Shown here piece after piece: positions 10,794 to 21,100 of a DNA stretch of 64,000 bases. The stretch spans positions 12,276,001 to 12,340,000 of the forward strand of contig JBHGNT010000006.1 in the NCBI GenBank assembly GCA_043228905.1, given 5' to 3'. The position numbers and the translations under genes were made by a program. Position 1 is the stretch's first letter, and every line of letters starts with the position of its first letter. The notes beneath the pieces were generated by a model. The model saw nothing but the letters and a program-made list of their open reading frames with translations, had not been told where the DNA came from and ran no database searches. The stretch is from Azolla caroliniana. Taxonomy: Eukaryota; Polypodiophyta.

Positions 10794-12266
10794 TCAGCTT
10801 TGTACCGCCAGGCGTTTCCGTTCGTCCCGGTTCAGCTCTTCCGGAGGCAGTCCTGTGCTCAGAAACTGGTGCATATTTGTGAGCCACTTGTCTTCCTGGG
10901 CCACTGCCTCATCTACTGCCGTCTCTGTAGTGACTCGAAACAGCTCCGCATCCAGAAACTCATCCGGTACTCCGTCACCCGTCTCTCCGGACTCCAATCG
11001 GCTTAAGTAATCCGCTACGGCATGCTGTATACCAGGTCGGTGGAATATTTCAAACTCGAACTCCTGTAACACTAAGGTCCACCGGGCCAATTTTCCGGTG
11101 AGTGACGCCTTGGACACTAGGTAAAGGAGTGCCGAATAATCTACATGGAAGGAAAACTTCCTTCCCAATACATAGTGCCGAAACTTTGTCACACTGTAGA
11201 TCATTCCTAGAGCTTCCCGTTCCGTGGTAGAGTAGTTCCGTTCTGCTTGGGATAGCTTCCGGCTGGCATAGTACACTGGTCGGTACCACTTTGGTTCCGT
11301 AAGCTTCATCAGTACACTTCCGATTGCGATGTCGGAGGCGTCCACGAACACGTGAAATTCTTTACTCCAATCCGGAGGTTGTACTACCGGTGCTTGCGAC
11401 AATAGTACCTTGAGGGCCTTATACGCCCTATCCTCAGTATCGGTCCACTGGAATGGTATCCGATGTACGGCGCCATGCAACGGTGTAGCCAGGTCGGCCA
11501 AGTATCGGAGCATCCGGCTGTGCCACCGGATCTTGCCTAAGAACCGGCTTAATGCCTTTGTCGTTGCCGGCGCCGGTGCTTCTAATATGTCTTTCACTTT
11601 GTCCGGGTCGATTGCAATACCTTCCTGGCTCACGATATGTCCTAATAAAGTTCCACTGGACACGCCAAACACACACTTTGCCGGATTCAAGCTTAGCCGG
11701 TACGCTCTACACTTTTCTAGACAAAGACGGAGGTGCTGAAAATGGTCCTCCTCCCGGCTATAGACGGCGAAATCGTCAAGGAAAACCTGCATAAAAGCCG
11801 GTATATATTCAACAAAGATTTCCATGATGATTCTTTGAAACGTTGCCGGTGCCGTTTTGAGTCCAAACATCATCACCACGGCCACAAACACCCCCCATTC
11901 GGTGACGAATGTCGTTTTCTCTTGGTCGTCGGGGTGCATCCGGATCTGATTATACCCGCTGAATCCGTCTAGGAAGCTATAGACCTCATGGCCGGCGACG
12001 GCATCCAACACTCCATCTGTGAACGGAAGTGGAAACGCATCCGTTACCGTAGCCGCATTGAGTTTCCGGTAGTCCACGCAAACTCGAATTTTTCCGTTCT
12101 TCTTCGGTACGACTACGATCGGGCTCAGCCATGTCGCTTTCTTTACCGGACGGATAAAGCCAACTCTTAGCAGTTTGTCGATTTCTTCCTTGACCTTGGC
12201 AGCATAATTGGGATTCATCCGATACCGTCTTTGTGCCACTGGTTTTGCGTCCTTGCTCAAGTGCAC
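10794..12266 (-). CDS. Gypsy-2 reverse transcriptase and RNase H
   Basis: The RT has VCVDYRKLNAATV, FLDGFSGYNQI and FLDDFAVYS, the catalytic xxDD form. RNase H follows with FVDASDIAIGS and STTEREALGMIY, ending near VADYLSRLE. It makes double-stranded cDNA from element RNA. The frame joins the protease upstream through TAG at 12273-12275, where CAG is likely, and integrase downstream through TGA. The only lesions seen are these single-base stops. Confidence 0.93.
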   Translation of the reverse strand: MHLSKDAKPVAQRRYRMNPNYAAKVKEEIDKLLRVGFIRPVKKATWLSPIVVVPKKNGKIRVCVDYRKLNAATVTDAFPLPFTDGVLDAVAGHEVYSFLDGFSGYNQIRMHPDDQEKTTFVTEWGVFVAVVMMFGLKTAPATFQRIIMEIFVEYIPAFMQVFLDDFAVYSREEDHFQHLRLCLEKCRAYRLSLNPAKCVFGVSSGTLLGHIVSQEGIAIDPDKVKDILEAPAPATTKALSRFLGKIRWHSRMLRYLADLATPLHGAVHRIPFQWTDTEDRAYKALKVLLSQAPVVQPPDWSKEFHVFVDASDIAIGSVLMKLTEPKWYRPVYYASRKLSQAERNYSTTEREALGMIYSVTKFRHYVLGRKFSFHVDYSALLYLVSKASLTGKLARWTLVLQEFEFEIFHRPGIQHAVADYLSRLESGETGDGVPDEFLDAELFRVTTETAVDEAVAQEDKWLTNMHQFLSTGLPPEELNRDERKRLAVQS

Positions 12267-12272
12267 TTGATG

Positions 12273-13268
12273 CTAGTATAACTGAAGGTCGAGTCCTCGC
12301 ATATCTTCGTATGACCAGGCGAACACATCCCGGAATTCCGTGAGAAGTGTTATCATCGCCGTTTTGTCTTCGGACTTCATCTCCTTGGCGATGTGCACCG
12401 GTTTTGCTTCGTCTGTGGTGCCTAAATTCACCTCTTCCAGTTGCGATGCTTTTACGCGCTGTGAAACGGTCATTTCCCGTTCCAACGCTTCCTGCGCTTG
12501 TCGTAACTCCCGGATTGCGTCTTTATCCGGTTCTGCTTCCGCCTCTTCCGGTTGCGGTAAGTATGGTGCTACGGCTTCGGCAATGTCAATTTCGAAGAGG
12601 GGTATGATCTTCGGGTTTTCCTGCAGGTATTGAGCTTCTTCTTCGTCCGCTAACCCTTCTAGCATGTTGAGGCATTCCGCATACAACGGTGTACATTCCT
12701 TGCCAGTGCTCGTCCTTGGCTGTGTTGGTACCCGTACCTTGGCTTTTCCTCGCCGGAAGGTAATTATATTTTTTCGCCAATTCTGTTTGATATGTGCCGT
12801 TTTCAACCATGGCCGCCCCAGCAATAGCGGGTATGCGCCTTGTGCCTGTAATTGTAGCATTATGGCCGAGATGTGAAATGTATGACCGCCGACAGTGACT
12901 TCTAATTTCCGTATTAATCCTGTCGGCCGTACTGAGCTTGTATCGGCCATCCGCAACCAGAACGGACACGGCTCCCACTGGTGGATTCCTAGGTCATCAC
13001 ACGTCCGGAGGCTTATTACATTTACCCCAGAGCCTCCGTCTATGACTGTGCCGGGAAGTTCTTTCCCTTTTACAATGGCAGTGATTACTGGGCTGCTGGT
13101 GTCTATCACCGTTGGTCCCTCCTCCGGATTCGAGAAGAGTACCGGTGCCGGTGATGGTTCTCCTGCCGTCATGGCCGTCTTCAGTCCTTCCGTGAATCTT
13201 GGCACGAGTTGTAGGAGTCTTCCTAGTGGTAACGTAATCTGGCATTCTTGCAACACCTGGCCGGACAA
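12273..13268 (-). CDS. Gypsy-2 aspartic protease region (N-terminally truncated)
   Basis: The retropepsin motif VIDGGSGVNVIS is visible at about residue 97, followed by the flap and LLLGRPWL. About 150 residues of acidic linker lead into RT. The 5' end of this frame runs directly into LTR sequence at about 13259, so gag and the start of the protein are deleted. The first Met here is therefore not a native start. Confidence 0.85.
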   Translation of the reverse strand: MSGQVLQECQITLPLGRLLQLVPRFTEGLKTAMTAGEPSPAPVLFSNPEEGPTVIDTSSPVITAIVKGKELPGTVIDGGSGVNVISLRTCDDLGIHQWEPCPFWLRMADTSSVRPTGLIRKLEVTVGGHTFHISAIMLQLQAQGAYPLLLGRPWLKTAHIKQNWRKNIITFRRGKAKVRVPTQPRTSTGKECTPLYAECLNMLEGLADEEEAQYLQENPKIIPLFEIDIAEAVAPYLPQPEEAEAEPDKDAIRELRQAQEALEREMTVSQRVKASQLEEVNLGTTDEAKPVHIAKEMKSEDKTAMITLLTEFRDVFAWSYEDMRGLDLQLY

Positions 13269-13678
13269 TGGCCTAACACAGGGTGTCTACGGGAGACACT
13301 TCACCAAAGGGTGTTACAGCAACCGGATTAGACTTCAACGCTTAATCCGACTTAATCAAGTTACTTATTAGGATCGTCTTCATAACACGCGTAAGATATA
13401 ACAATTAAGACAGAACGGCAATTAACACAGAGAGATAACAACGCTTAAGCTTTCATTAATTAACCGCTAACTATTACATTGTATCCGGGCCTTTAAATAG
13501 GTTTCCGGTCTGTATTACAAAACGGTGCCCTCTGCACCTGTTCGGGATCGGTCCGGATCCGGAATGGCATACCGTTTCCGGTCCGTCCGTCCACACTCAT
13601 AGCTTCATTACAACCACATTCCTACTACTTAATTAGCTCTCCGTTCCCCACTCTGGACTCCTTTCCCGGCCGGTAACA
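13259..13678 (-). repeat. Gypsy-2 5' LTR, truncated
   Basis: It matches 5871-6303 from GGCCGGACAATGG to GGCCGGTAACA but lacks the outer about 19 bp at its internal side. It joins the protease frame at CTGGCCGG, a short homology that may have guided the deletion. Confidence 0.88.
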
Positions 13679-13683
13679 GAATG

Positions 13684-15038
13684 CACATGAGGAAGGCTTA
13701 CACATGGACACACGAGGAAAAGTCTTACTTACACACACGAGAGACAGAGTTTCGAATGCCTTTGTGAAAAGAGAGGTGCATGGGCAAGCCCGAACGCTCC
13801 CTTGTTACAAGACACGCGAACACACAAGGAAAAGGCTTACTTACACACACGAGAGACAGAGTTTCGAATGCCTTTGTGAAAAGAGAGATGCATGGGCAAG
13901 CCTGAACGCTCCCTTGTTGCAAGACACGCAAACACACAAGCAAGGTTTACACACGGGAGACACAATTTCGAATGCCTTTGTGAAAGGAGAGGTGCATGGG
14001 CAAGCCTGAACGCTCCCTTGCCACAAGTTTCACAAACACACAAGCAAGATTTATAGTAACACGCAAGACACGAAAGTTTGAATGCCTTTTTTAAAGGAGA
14101 GGTGCATGGGCAAGCTCGAAACACTCCCTTGTCACAAGACACACAAACAGATAAGCACAAATGACAATAACATATAAGATACGTAAGTTTGAATGCCTTT
14201 GTGAAAGGAGAGGTGCATGGGCAAGCCCGAAACTCTCCCTTGTCACAAGACACACAAACAAATAAGCACAAATCACAATAACATATAAGACACTAGGCGT
14301 AACCAAAATTTAGTTTATTATAATATAATAGATTCTTTTATAAAATAAGAATCAATTTTACAACGGGTTTGATATGATAATGAGAGATAATTTATATAGG
14401 AAGGGGGAAGAGAGGTGGAGGAAAGAAGAGAGTGGAATATAGAAGAAGGTGATTCTTTGTTGATGATGCCTCTCGATGTTGTTGATCCTTCTTCTTTTGC
14501 CTTCCAATTGAGTAGAGCTTCCGTGTTCCTTGTCCCTCCCCCCATCTTCACTAGAATAGGCTCTTATTTATAGGTTTAGGATTGCTTGTCTTTTTCCTCT
14601 AAAAATAAGCTTGTCTATATGTGTCGACTTTTCTTTTCCTCACTATTTCTGTTTTCTACCGCCAAATTTCACTTGGAAGATATTATTGGAAGCTCTTTGG
14701 GTTAGCTTTCTCATGCATCTTTTCTTTTCTAATTTGGACATCGGACGAGGAAATTATGAGCCTTTTTCTCTACTGTGCTCCTCATATCCACGCGTGCTTC
14801 TTCTTTTTTACTCTCCATCTTTTTCTCTACTTTTTTAAAACCGCTTCTAACTTAATATTTATCATTATTTATTGTAAGGTTCAATCCTTTGACCGTTTAT
14901 TTATAATGAATTATCTTTGGCAAAATGAAAAAGTATTTTTGCTACCAATAAAGTTGACTTCACAATACTAGTTTATTTAAACTACTATTTTGCTTCTTTT
15001 CGAGGGTGATTTCACACTGTGTTAGAAACATCACGACA
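13684..15038 (-). mobile_element. Gypsy-4 5' LTR, second part
   Basis: This continues the LTR begun at 5675 after the gypsy-2 insertion. It holds the minisatellite (13740-14290), a GA/CT-rich leader, a TATA-like element (TATAAATAAG on the minus strand near 14565-14575) and an end in ATCACGACA, comparable with CTACGACA in the gypsy-3 LTR. It abuts a copia RNase H relic at 15039. Boundaries are inferred from LTR termini. Confidence 0.6.
13740..14290. repeat. Minisatellite of about 104-112-bp units
   Basis: Five units share a core containing GAATGCCTTT and GGTGCATGGGCAAGC (cores near 13756, 13866, 13970, 14080 and 14192), with CTCCCTTGT and ACACAAACACACAAG between them. A sixth core lies at about 5810-5870, left of gypsy-2, so the array predates that insertion. 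It lies within the gypsy-4 LTR. Confidence 0.85.
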
Positions 15039-15044
15039 ACGGAA

Positions 15045-15320
15045 ATGTATCCATTATTGGATATACAAACTCTAACTATGTTGGCTATGCTAACAACAGA
15101 AAGTCTACTTCGGGGTATAATTTTCAGTTTATGGGAGGTGTCATATCTTGGAGATCTCGTCTCCAAGAGTGTACTACTCTGTCCACTACAGAAGTAGAGT
15201 ATGTTGCGGTTAGTGAAGCATGTAAGGAAGTTGAATGGCTCTCCAGATGAGGTTGTGACATGGGCATACCTCCACTTGTACCCATACTGTTTTGTGATAG
15301 TCAGAGTGCCATTGCATTGG
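15045..15320 (+). pseudogene. Copia RNase H relic
   Basis: Plus-strand reading gives NRKSTSGY, SWRSRLQECTTLSTTE and EYVAVSEACKEVEWL, then FCDSQSAIALV, which are the diagnostic blocks of copia RNase H. One TGA interrupts it and both ends are missing. Confidence 0.85.
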
Positions 15321-15899
15321 TGTCTTTGTCCTTCCGACAAGCTGCTTCATTTAACAAGCTCGACTTCACCTTCTCTAGGGATAGATTATTCCCTTCCGTT
15401 CTGGTGTTGCCTAATGTGACAACCAGCGTCTCCGAGCTATCCGGAAGGGATCCCAACAACAATAGTGCTAATACCTCATCAGCAAGATGTACTTCTAGAG
15501 AGGTGTTCTGATTTATCAGTCCCTAGAAGGCATTCAAGTGTTCTGCCATGTTGGAGCCATCCTTATACCTGAGTCTCACGATCTTTTTGAAAATCGAGAC
15601 TCTATTCATGACGTTCTTGTTTTCAAACATCACGCTAATCTTCTTCCAAAGGACGTCGGCACTCATCTCTTCATCAAAGTTGTTATATAGACTCATATCT
15701 ATAAAACACCTTATCTATGTTGCCGCCTTCATATGCATGACTTCCCAAGTCGATGCATCGATCTTGTCTAGCTTCGTCTTGCCGTATTGCACCGGCAGCC
15801 ACAGGTCTTTACACACGAGCATATCCCACATTTTCAACTTCCATACTGAATAGTTGGAGCCGATCAACTTGAACATTCCACCAAAATGTTCTTCCATCG
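15320..15899 (-). pseudogene. Copia gag relic
   Basis: Starting at the ATG at 15897-15899 it reads FGGMFKLIGSNYSVWKLK and WEVMHMKA, then AEHLNAFQGLIN and SLEKVKSSLLNEA near its left end. It is closely related to the gag at 41915-42487. Stops and frame breaks are present. The rest of the element is lost. Confidence 0.85.
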
Positions 15900-15913
15900 C
15901 CCTGATACCAGTT

Positions 15914-16512
15914 TGCCAAGAATCGACCGATCATAGCCTATTTCACGTATACGTATATGGGGTACAACCATCACAATCGACAAAAAAGCAAAAGGTACAC
16001 AAACACGTATTTTTAACGTGGAAACCCCGAATGGAAAAACCACATGCAGTCCACAAAGTTCACAACGAATCGCTATGTCGAACGGAAGTACAATAAGAAA
16101 CTCTAAGGCAACGACCTCGAGATCTTCTTCATCTGACAGGTAGATGGTTACAAAGTAGACATTCACTAACTCTCACTCACTCTCTCTCACACACAGTTAC
16201 AGAGGCAACAACCTCGTCAATAACTATATAACTATGTTCAACTACTCTAATGATTCACCACTTCCATAAAGTTTGCTCTAGTTGCATTTATACTAATACA
16301 ACTTTCTAGGCTATTTACAAATATGGCCCACTAAGGTTATATTTACACTATTTACAAATATAGTCTCCTAAATCGGCTTCGACCGATTCAGCTAATAACC
16401 GAGTCGATTTTCAATCTATTGTCAATTTGTCAAAAAATTTCGGAAATCGATTTTTGACCGAGGCCAATTCGGCTCGTGCTCTTCCCATTCTGAGGGATCT
16501 GTTTTCCCAACA
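15914..16512 (-). mobile_element. Copia 5' LTR (minus orientation)
   Basis: The minus strand starts TGTTGGGAAAAC and ends TTCTTGGCA. A primer binding site complementary to initiator Met-tRNA (TGGTATCAGGGC) lies just inside, before the gag at 15899. It contains the common copia U5 block with GGGGTTTCCACGTT. Confidence 0.85.
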
Positions 16513-17440
16513 AGTACTACATCATCCACATATAACAAAAGAATAATTGCACTCCCAATGACAACTTCTTCAATGCCTTTCTTCCTTTACAAACTTGGTG
16601 ATTATTTGTTCTAATTCTTCAATGCACGAACCAAATAGAGTCGGTGAAAGTGGACATGCCCACTTAACACCAATAGTGCTATTTTAAAAAATCATTAAAG
16701 ATTATGGTGCATCAAGTTGCAAACTTCTTGTATGGGCATTCATTTCACCCACATAAACATGCAATATCATCTTCTAGATTAACAATGATCTTTATCCAAA
16801 TAAACATCAAAGTTAGAATCTTGATAAGGAACGTCGCATCCAACTACAGAAGTGGGCATTTCATTTGGTATTTCTATTTCAAGCCATATATAGCATTTAT
16901 GTTTATCATTCTTAATGATTGACACATATTTCTCTCTTTCCCTCTCAATCAAACACACCACCTTTTTAGTTCTCACCATTGCTTGAACTTTTTGTCCATA
17001 TTAAAGAGTTTACATTGTGATTTCCTAAACCTTGATTTGAGTATCGTGCTCACATGTTTAAACAAGAAGTATAATATTTGAGTCATTAATCAAATCCTCT
17101 ATGCCAAATTGCTCTTTCCATCGATATGCATCGCAATTCCAAAAGCATAGTCATAGAAGGCGTGAATTAGTCCTATAAATCATGGCTCTATTTGTCTATT
17201 TTTTTTGTCTTTAATTACATCCTTACCTTTATTTTTCAATCTTCCTTCATATGTTTTATGGCAAGCATTTTATTGTAAGATAATAACTCACAAAGCATTA
17301 TGCACTTTTGATGTACACCTACCTATTTTCAAGTATGATTCTTCTCTTTGAATTATCCACCATTATGCATACCAAAGATTCATAGATAACCTTTCTAAAA
17401 GATACACATGTTTCCATACTCTCCTTGACATTGTATTAAG
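16513..17440 (-). mobile_element. Decayed LINE copy with internal deletion
   Basis: The sequence parallels the LINE at 1-3145: an RT part with the YADDV region and GVK-GxPLSP (16513-16690) is joined to endonuclease and ORF1-side sequence (about 16700-17440), with the middle deleted. It has many stops. Together with 17441-17935, where I see nothing coding, it makes up the 3' flank of the TMC gene. Confidence 0.75.
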
Positions 17441-17935
17441 GAAACCATTGAATAAAAAAGAAATCAATCAGTTCAACCCAAACATATTAAGCCTTAACCG
17501 ATTTAGCATTCATCCCAGTTCGATCCAATTCAATTAAACCAGTGAGGCTTGATTAGTTTGGGATGGACAAAGCTAAACCGGCCAAAACAAAACCGCTGCC
17601 AATTCCTACCACTAACTACCATGCTAATCATAGTTAGCTACCAAGTAATATCGTCATGCATATCACTCAAACACGTGTACAATGGATTCTATGCATATTC
17701 GTTAATACTGTCATTTGAGAAAACAACAAACAGAGGAATGGAATGACAAAAATTGACATGAGGGAATTACCTACGCATATTTTCTACTTCACATTGTGCC
17801 AATGTAGCATATAAAACAAAAGTTACGGTAAAACTTCAAATGACATTTGAAGGTTTAATATTGGATTAAGTCTTTTCTTTTTCAAAACAAATATTGGTAG
17901 ATGGAGCAAGACATGCAGATTTCTATAAAATAGGC

Positions 17936-18124
17936 TTAACTTATAGGAATTACATCTTTACACTCTAAATCTTCCTCCTTCTGTCGCAGTTCAAGATATT
18001 CATAGGATTGAGAAAGTTTTCCCTTCAACAAAATAATGATAAATACGAGTAAAATGATTACAACACCCAATATTACAGGACTTCCAATCCATTCCAATAT
18101 GATTCCTAATGGATTCCCAGCTTG
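17936..18124 (-). CDS. TMC exon 14 (last helix, tail, stop)
   Basis: 62 codons plus TAA. A final membrane helix (PVILGVVIILLVFIIILL) is followed by a 30-residue charged tail with YEYLELRQKEEDLE. Acceptor TTTCAG, phase 0. Confidence 0.92.
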   Translation of the reverse strand, partial: QAGNPLGIILEWIGSPVILGVVIILLVFIIILLKGKLSQSYEYLELRQKEEDLECKDVIPIS

Positions 18125-21100
18125 CTGAAAGAGAGACAGAAAGAGAGCAAGTAATTTAGAACATCACTATTCATTATGAAAGTAAACTAATATAGCAAGT
18201 ATGATACAATCTGCATTAAAAGAAAACATATATAGCAGCAATTTGAGGATAACCTACCCCAATGTAATTTGATACGACATCATACATCGTAAAATTGGAT
18301 GCAATGGGTCCACAAATGCCACTACTGGGGCTGGTGACAAAAGCTGCTTCCGGGATAATAGATAATATCAATGCTACAAGCAGAACGCCGTAAGTCAAGA
18401 CTGATGTTCGCGATGCACTGTATAGCTTCTGCATTGATGTACAAGTTTTCAACGTTACCTGTCAGATTAATGGTGCAGATTTAATGAGAAGTCTTTATGG
18501 AACAAGGTAGATAATATATCTTGACAATATTTATTTATTTTACGAACAAAAGTCAGGTTATAATAACCATACAAATAACAGAAATTTATGAGAAAACATT
18601 GTAAATATTTCTCTCATCTTTGTAGAAACTCAGTTTCATTCCGTTTACACATTGCCAGACATCAAGATTAAATATTTGGCCAAAACTCTAGTGAGCAAGG
18701 ACATCTTTTATCAAAATAATTCTCCCTATATTGGTATCTGACGTAATTTTTTCAGGTAATATTACAGAACAAATCTTGAACATGCACTTTTTACCCAGAT
18801 CTGTGTGAATCACGAAACAGTGCCATGATTATTGAAAGCCTGCTATATTCTGCACCATGAAACTTACAAAGAGAACTCCAAATTTTGTGAAGTGACACGG
18901 AGTACCAAAAGGAAAGTCACAAGAGAAAACTCTTTGCAAGCAAGACACATACAAGATGTAAGGAATGTCTGAAAGGTACAGAGTGGAGGAATATGAATGA
19001 GCGAGTTCATGAAGCGAAGGACTTGGACACAACTAAATAATTAAAACACAGTTTTGGATACACTGATTGTAAGCTTGGGTCCTAAACAGTTTCATAAAGC
19101 CAAATGCTTGGCTACATGTAAGGACACTCGTCACACACAAGCAATCAAAATGGTGGAATAAGTGTATGGGTGGGAAGAGAGAAATAGTTTATTGAAGTCA
19201 TGACTGCTGCCAAAGAATGTGCAAAGGAAACTTCTGCTATATTTGACCAAGAGTTGGTTGGAATTTGAAAACATGCACACAAAAACTTCTACAAATGAAG
19301 ATTTTCAAGGCTATAAGATCTACAACATTGTTTTGAATTAATTAAAACTAAATATTTAAAGACCTTACCTTTTTTGAGTAAAAAGTTAGCAAATGGCATA
19401 GTACTCCAACTGTTGCAGTCATCGGACTAAAATGTGATCCCGTCCACACAAGAACTTGTAAATACACAGTGTCGATTGCAAAATCAGGAATAGACAACTG
19501 TTGCTCTATCTAATCAGCCAAATATGTAAAAAATACACATCAAGATCATAGATAAATGTTCACATCTGCTAATATTGCACAAAAATGACTGAAATTTACA
19601 TGCAGGAGTACTCCAAAAAGGATGCCACAGCCAATATCAAGGATACTGCCAATAAAAGTGTTCATAATGATCAGTTTCAAAATTTGAGTCCCTACTTCAT
19701 TCTCCATGCATTTAGATGCACAAAATCCAACCTGAAAAGTAGTGGAAATTCATGCAAGTAGGGTAAATAACAAAACATAATTGAATGTCATATTGTTTAA
19801 AAACTCGAAAAAACAGATTACAATATTTACCAGTTGTGTTGAGCATGTACCCCACTCCCCATCACTTGGTGAAGTGCAACATAAGAATCCATCAAGTGGA
19901 CACTGCGAAGTATCTGTACAAGTATATGAACTTCCATTGTGTGTTGATAAATATCCAGTTTGGAGTATCAAATATAACCTGAAATGAAAGTTTTCTGCAA
20001 TATTAACATGGTCAACAGTCCATTATAAAATATACAGGCCCATAAACTGAAAACAAAATATCAATAGAAAGCATTCAGTTCAGTCACTACTGAAGTGAAA
20101 CATAAAATGGCAGCTCACCCTGGAACTGTTTCTATGTAATATGGGTGAGATGTCTGACTACATTTTCAGAGGGGATATAGGAGTTCCTTTGGCAGGTAAT
20201 TGGATACCTATTCTGTTATATATTGATGCTATTGTCATTACAGCAGACCTTCCAGATTGTTTAAAAAGACACCTTGATATTCTACATAGTTGGATAGTGG
20301 ACTCTCAGTGAACCTTGGGAAACCATGATCGTGATGTTTAATACTTCATCTCAGTGGGCAAGAAAGGATGCATTATCATGATTCATACCCCTACCTTTGT
20401 GTAGCGTCCATGGGAACTATCTTCTATATTTGATAGGCTCAAATTACTAGGGAATGTGAAGCATTAGGAGGACTAGAGAGGAGATGCGCAACATCTCAGC
20501 TACAAAGAGCCATGTGCTAAGTTGTAGCTTTTTGATATTCATGTTATCTCTACAGTTCCTCATGGAATACAGATTTGGGGCCTATTTTAGATCATCATTG
20601 CAGGTGTGGAGGCACTTCTGTTGGGGATAAAGGCCCCAAAAACTCCTTTTTCATATACTTTGACTCTTCCATGTGAAGCCATATTTTCACTATATTTTTG
20701 GCCCCAAATTTAGGAGTTATAGGCATTTACATTATCTTTACCTAAAAGCCACTTATCAATAAGAATTGGTCCCAAATCTCTCATAATGAGATAGGGACCT
20801 TCAGAGGCTAGGGTTTTCTCTCAATCTTCCTGCACAGTTTTCACTACTTTCTTTCTCCTCACACAGCAGCCTATTCTCTTGGTTTTTTGGAGCAACTGAC
20901 CACACCATCACAGTTTCAACCTCTAATGGTTGGACAGAGAGACCTGTCATGATCTCTAGAACACTTCCAGCTAGAACATTCACATTCTACAAGATTATCT
21001 GCACTAAGATGCCTGCACAACCGATCGCCATAGGTAATGTAGTCAAGCCAGTGTCCTTTTTCATACTACATGGCAGCTCCCTCAACATAGACATGCCAGG

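Larger units (their letters stand above)
5871..13678 (-). mobile_element. Gypsy-2: Tat/Athila-like Ty3/gypsy retrotransposon with extra 3' ORF
   Basis: Two direct LTRs (5871-6303 and 13259-13678) enclose, in minus order, protease, RT-RNase H, integrase and a long coiled-coil ORF. The 5-bp duplication GAATG flanks it (5866-5870 and 13679-13683). The gag, the primer binding site and the last about 19 bp of the 5' LTR are missing: the LTR runs straight into the protease frame, so a deletion followed insertion. No clear polypurine tract precedes the 3' LTR. RT and integrase resemble plant Tat/Athila elements (GYNQIRMHPDDQEKTTF). Confidence 0.9.

Noticed and set aside
13740-14290. CRISPR-like array
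   Set aside because: Units are about 110 bp, diverged and without constant short repeats and unique spacers; they lie in a plant LTR.
18216-18452. Independent small membrane-protein gene
   Set aside because: The ORF is exon 13 of the TMC gene plus intron read-through; splice sites and phase join it to its neighbours.
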